This document shows, piece by piece, positions 12,349 through 14,303 of a DNA stretch of 14,303 nucleotides. Source of the stretch: UBA9676 sp036522155 (lineage in GTDB: Bacteria; Actinomycetota; Actinomycetes; Streptosporangiales; Streptosporangiaceae); NCBI GenBank assembly GCA_036522155.1, contig DATDGI010000154.1, positions 1 to 14,303 of the forward strand, in the 5' to 3' direction. A program made the position numbers and the translations under genes. How positions within the stretch are numbered: the first letter of the stretch is position 1; the number at the start of each line of letters is the position of its first letter. The notes below the pieces were generated by a model. It worked only from the letters and a program-made list of their open reading frames with translations, had not been told where the DNA came from and made no database searches.

Positions 12349-14303
12349 ATGGAGGGTGTGCATACCGCCGACGCGATCATCGACAATGGCCCGTTCGGCA
12401 CTCACACGATCAGATTCGAAACCGGCCGTCTGGCCCGTCTGGCCAACGGCTCCGCCGTCGTCTATCTCGACGACGAGACCGTGGTGCTGTCCGCCACCAC
12501 CGCGTCCAAGCAGCCCAAGGAGGGACTCGATTTCTTCCCGCTGACGGTGGACGTGGAAGAGCGGATGTACGCCGCGGGCCGCATCCCCGGCTCGTTCTTC
12601 CGCCGCGAGGGGCGGCCGTCCGAGGACGCCATCCTGACCTGCCGCCTGATCGACCGGCCGCTCCGGCCGTCGTTCGTGAAGGGCCTGCGCAACGAGATCC
12701 AGATCGTCGAGACGATCCTGGCGCTGCATCCGGAGCACCTGTATGACGTGGTGGCGATCAACGCCGCCTCGCTGTCCACCCAGCTGGCCGGGCTGCCCTT
12801 CTCCGGGCCGATCGGCGGCGTCCGGGTGGCCCTGATCAAGGGGCAGTGGGTAGCGTTCCCGACCCACCCGCAGCTGGAGGACGCGACCTTCGACATGGTC
12901 GTGGCCGGGCGGGTGCTCGACGACGGCGACGTCGCGATCATGATGGTCGAGGCCGAGTCGACCCCGCGCACCCTGGGCCTGCTGGCCGACCCGGGCAGCG
13001 GCGCGGTCGGGCCGACCGAGGAGACGGTGGCGCAGGGCCTGGAAGCGGCCAAGCCGTTCATCAAGATCCTGTGCCAGGCGCAGCAGCAGGTGGCGGCGCA
13101 GGCGGCCAAGGAGACTGCGGACTACCCGATCTTCGCCGACTACGGCCAGGACGTCTACGACGCGCTGGCCGCCGCGGTCAGCGACGAGCTGGCCAAGGCG
13201 CTGACCATCTCCGGCAAGCAGGACCGGGAGACCGAGACCGACCGGATCAAGGCGCTCGCCACCGAGCAGCTCGCCGGCCAGTTCGAGGGCCGGGAGAAGG
13301 AGATCAGCGCCGCCTACCGCTCGCTCACCAAGAAGCTGGTCCGGGAACGGATCATCAGCGATGGCATCCGCATCGACGGCCGCGGGCTGGCCGACATCCG
13401 GCAGCTGTCGGCGGAGGCGCACGTGCTGCCGCGGGTGCACGGCTCGGCACTGTTCGAGCGCGGCGAGACCCAGGTGCTCGGCGTCACCACGCTGAACATG
13501 CTCCGGATGGAGCAGATGATCGACACGCTCAACCCGGAGCGGACCAAGCGGTACATGCACAACTACAACATGCCGCCCTACTCCACCGGGGAGACCGGCC
13601 GGGTCGGCTCGCCCAAGCGGCGGGAGATCGGCCACGGCGCGCTCGCCGAGCGGGCGCTGATCCCGGTGCTGCCCGCGCGTGAGGAGTTCCCCTACGCGAT
13701 CCGCCAGGTATCGGAGGCGATCGGCTCCAACGGGTCCACCTCGATGGGCTCGGTCTGCGCCTCGACCATGTCGCTGCTCGACGCCGGGGTGCCGCTGAAG
13801 GACATGGTGGCCGGTATCGCCATGGGCCTGATCAACGAGGGCGGGCAGTACGTCACCCTGACCGACATCCTTGGCGCCGAAGACGCGTTCGGTGACATGG
13901 ACTTCAAGGTGGCCGGCACCACCGACGTCATCACCGCGCTCCAGCTGGACACCAAGCTCGACGGCATCCCGGCGTCGGTGCTGGCGGCCGCGCTCACCCA
14001 GGCCCGGGCGGCCCGGCTGACCATCCTCGGGGTGATGCGGGAGGCGATCGACGCGCCGGGCGAGATGAGCCCCTACGCGCCGCGGATCATCACGATCAAG
14101 GTGCCGGTGGACAAGATCGGCGAGGTCATCGGGCCGAAGGGCAAGATGATCAACTCGATCCAGGACGACACGGGCGCCGAGATCACCATCGAGGACGACG
14201 GCACCATCTACGTCGGGGCCACCGACGGGGCCTCGGCCGAGGCGGCCCGGGCGGCGATCAACGCCATCGCCAACCCGCACATGCCCGAGGTCGGCGAGCG
14301 GTT
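12349..14303 (+). CDS. pnp: Polyribonucleotide nucleotidyltransferase (PNPase, 3' end outside window)
   Basis: PNPase is a 3'-5' phosphorolytic exoribonuclease, a trimer central to mRNA decay; in actinobacteria it can also add 3' tails. ATG 12349 has AAGGAGG (12333-12339) 9 bases upstream. The frame stays open to the window end (651 codons). The first RNase PH domain contains PLTVDVEERMYAAGRIPGSF and RREGRPSEDAIL. An all-helical domain lies around 240-330. The second RNase PH domain contains RIDGRG, GETQVLGVTTL, SNGSTSMGSVC and the catalytic block with D512, D518 and K520 (GDMDFK). The KH domain has IGPKGK (594-599). The S1 domain lies beyond the window. All catalytic residues I could check are present. 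Confidence 0.98.
   Translation, partial: MEGVHTADAIIDNGPFGTHTIRFETGRLARLANGSAVVYLDDETVVLSATTASKQPKEGLDFFPLTVDVEERMYAAGRIPGSFFRREGRPSEDAILTCRLIDRPLRPSFVKGLRNEIQIVETILALHPEHLYDVVAINAASLSTQLAGLPFSGPIGGVRVALIKGQWVAFPTHPQLEDATFDMVVAGRVLDDGDVAIMMVEAESTPRTLGLLADPGSGAVGPTEETVAQGLEAAKPFIKILCQAQQQVAAQAAKETADYPIFADYGQDVYDALAAAVSDELAKALTISGKQDRETETDRIKALATEQLAGQFEGREKEISAAYRSLTKKLVRERIISDGIRIDGRGLADIRQLSAEAHVLPRVHGSALFERGETQVLGVTTLNMLRMEQMIDTLNPERTKRYMHNYNMPPYSTGETGRVGSPKRREIGHGALAERALIPVLPAREEFPYAIRQVSEAIGSNGSTSMGSVCASTMSLLDAGVPLKDMVAGIAMGLINEGGQYVTLTDILGAEDAFGDMDFKVAGTTDVITALQLDTKLDGIPASVLAAALTQARAARLTILGVMREAIDAPGEMSPYAPRIITIKVPVDKIGEVIGPKGKMINSIQDDTGAEITIEDDGTIYVGATDGASAEAARAAINAIANPHMPEVGER

Noticed and set aside
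12310..14280. 656-residue open frame on the minus strand over pnp
   Set aside because: It is antisense to a complete, motif-rich PNPase. Its translation is Arg/Gly/His/Asp-rich with no family features, as expected of a codon-bias shadow in high-GC DNA.

Overview
The window is high-GC actinobacterial chromosome. The evidence is the strong G/C bias at third codon positions, frequent GTG starts, a glycine/arginine/proline-rich IF2 linker, and the gene order infB - ylxP (DUF503) - rbfA - truB - ribF - rpsO - pnp. No nrnA/DHH phosphoesterase gene lies between rbfA and truB. From memory this is the Streptomyces-like form of the cluster rather than the Mycobacterium-like form. I cannot name the genus.

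Layout. 1-3735 (+): the 3' part of infB, then ylxP, rbfA and truB, tightly packed; rbfA and truB overlap by 4 bases. 3736-10330: a six-gene metabolic island between truB and ribF, which are normally adjacent. It holds a GntR/FCD regulator (+), a DHDPS-family aldolase/lyase (-), an enolase-superfamily enzyme followed 1 base later by an acetamidase/formamidase-family protein (+), and an APC amino-acid-type permease followed by an SDR dehydrogenase (-). 10331-10689: a gene-free stretch. 10690-14303 (+): ribF, a structured leader, rpsO, a large intergenic hairpin, and pnp, which runs off the window.

The island looks like a self-contained catabolic cassette. It has one importer, four enzymes (an oxidoreductase, an enolase-type dehydratase/racemase, an amidase-family hydrolase and a Schiff-base aldolase) and one local repressor candidate. 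Each of its four promoter regions carries an A/T-rich, partly palindromic site of the TATGT...ACAT kind, and I noticed no such site in front of the housekeeping genes. This suggests one effector controls all four transcription units through the GntR protein. The substrate cannot be read from the sequence. The enzyme set fits an amide-bearing or amino-acid-like hydroxy acid that is oxidised, dehydrated or isomerised, hydrolysed and split by an aldolase; that is inference. Three of the enzymes have substitutions at positions normally diagnostic for their best-known relatives, so transferring family names to functions would be unsafe.

The flanking genes serve translation and RNA metabolism: initiation (IF2), 30S maturation (RbfA), tRNA U55 modification (TruB), FMN/FAD synthesis (RibF), ribosomal protein S15 and PNPase. 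The rpsO leader and the rpsO-pnp spacer are rich in inverted repeats. They fit S15 autoregulation and RNase III processing, as known for this operon in other bacteria.
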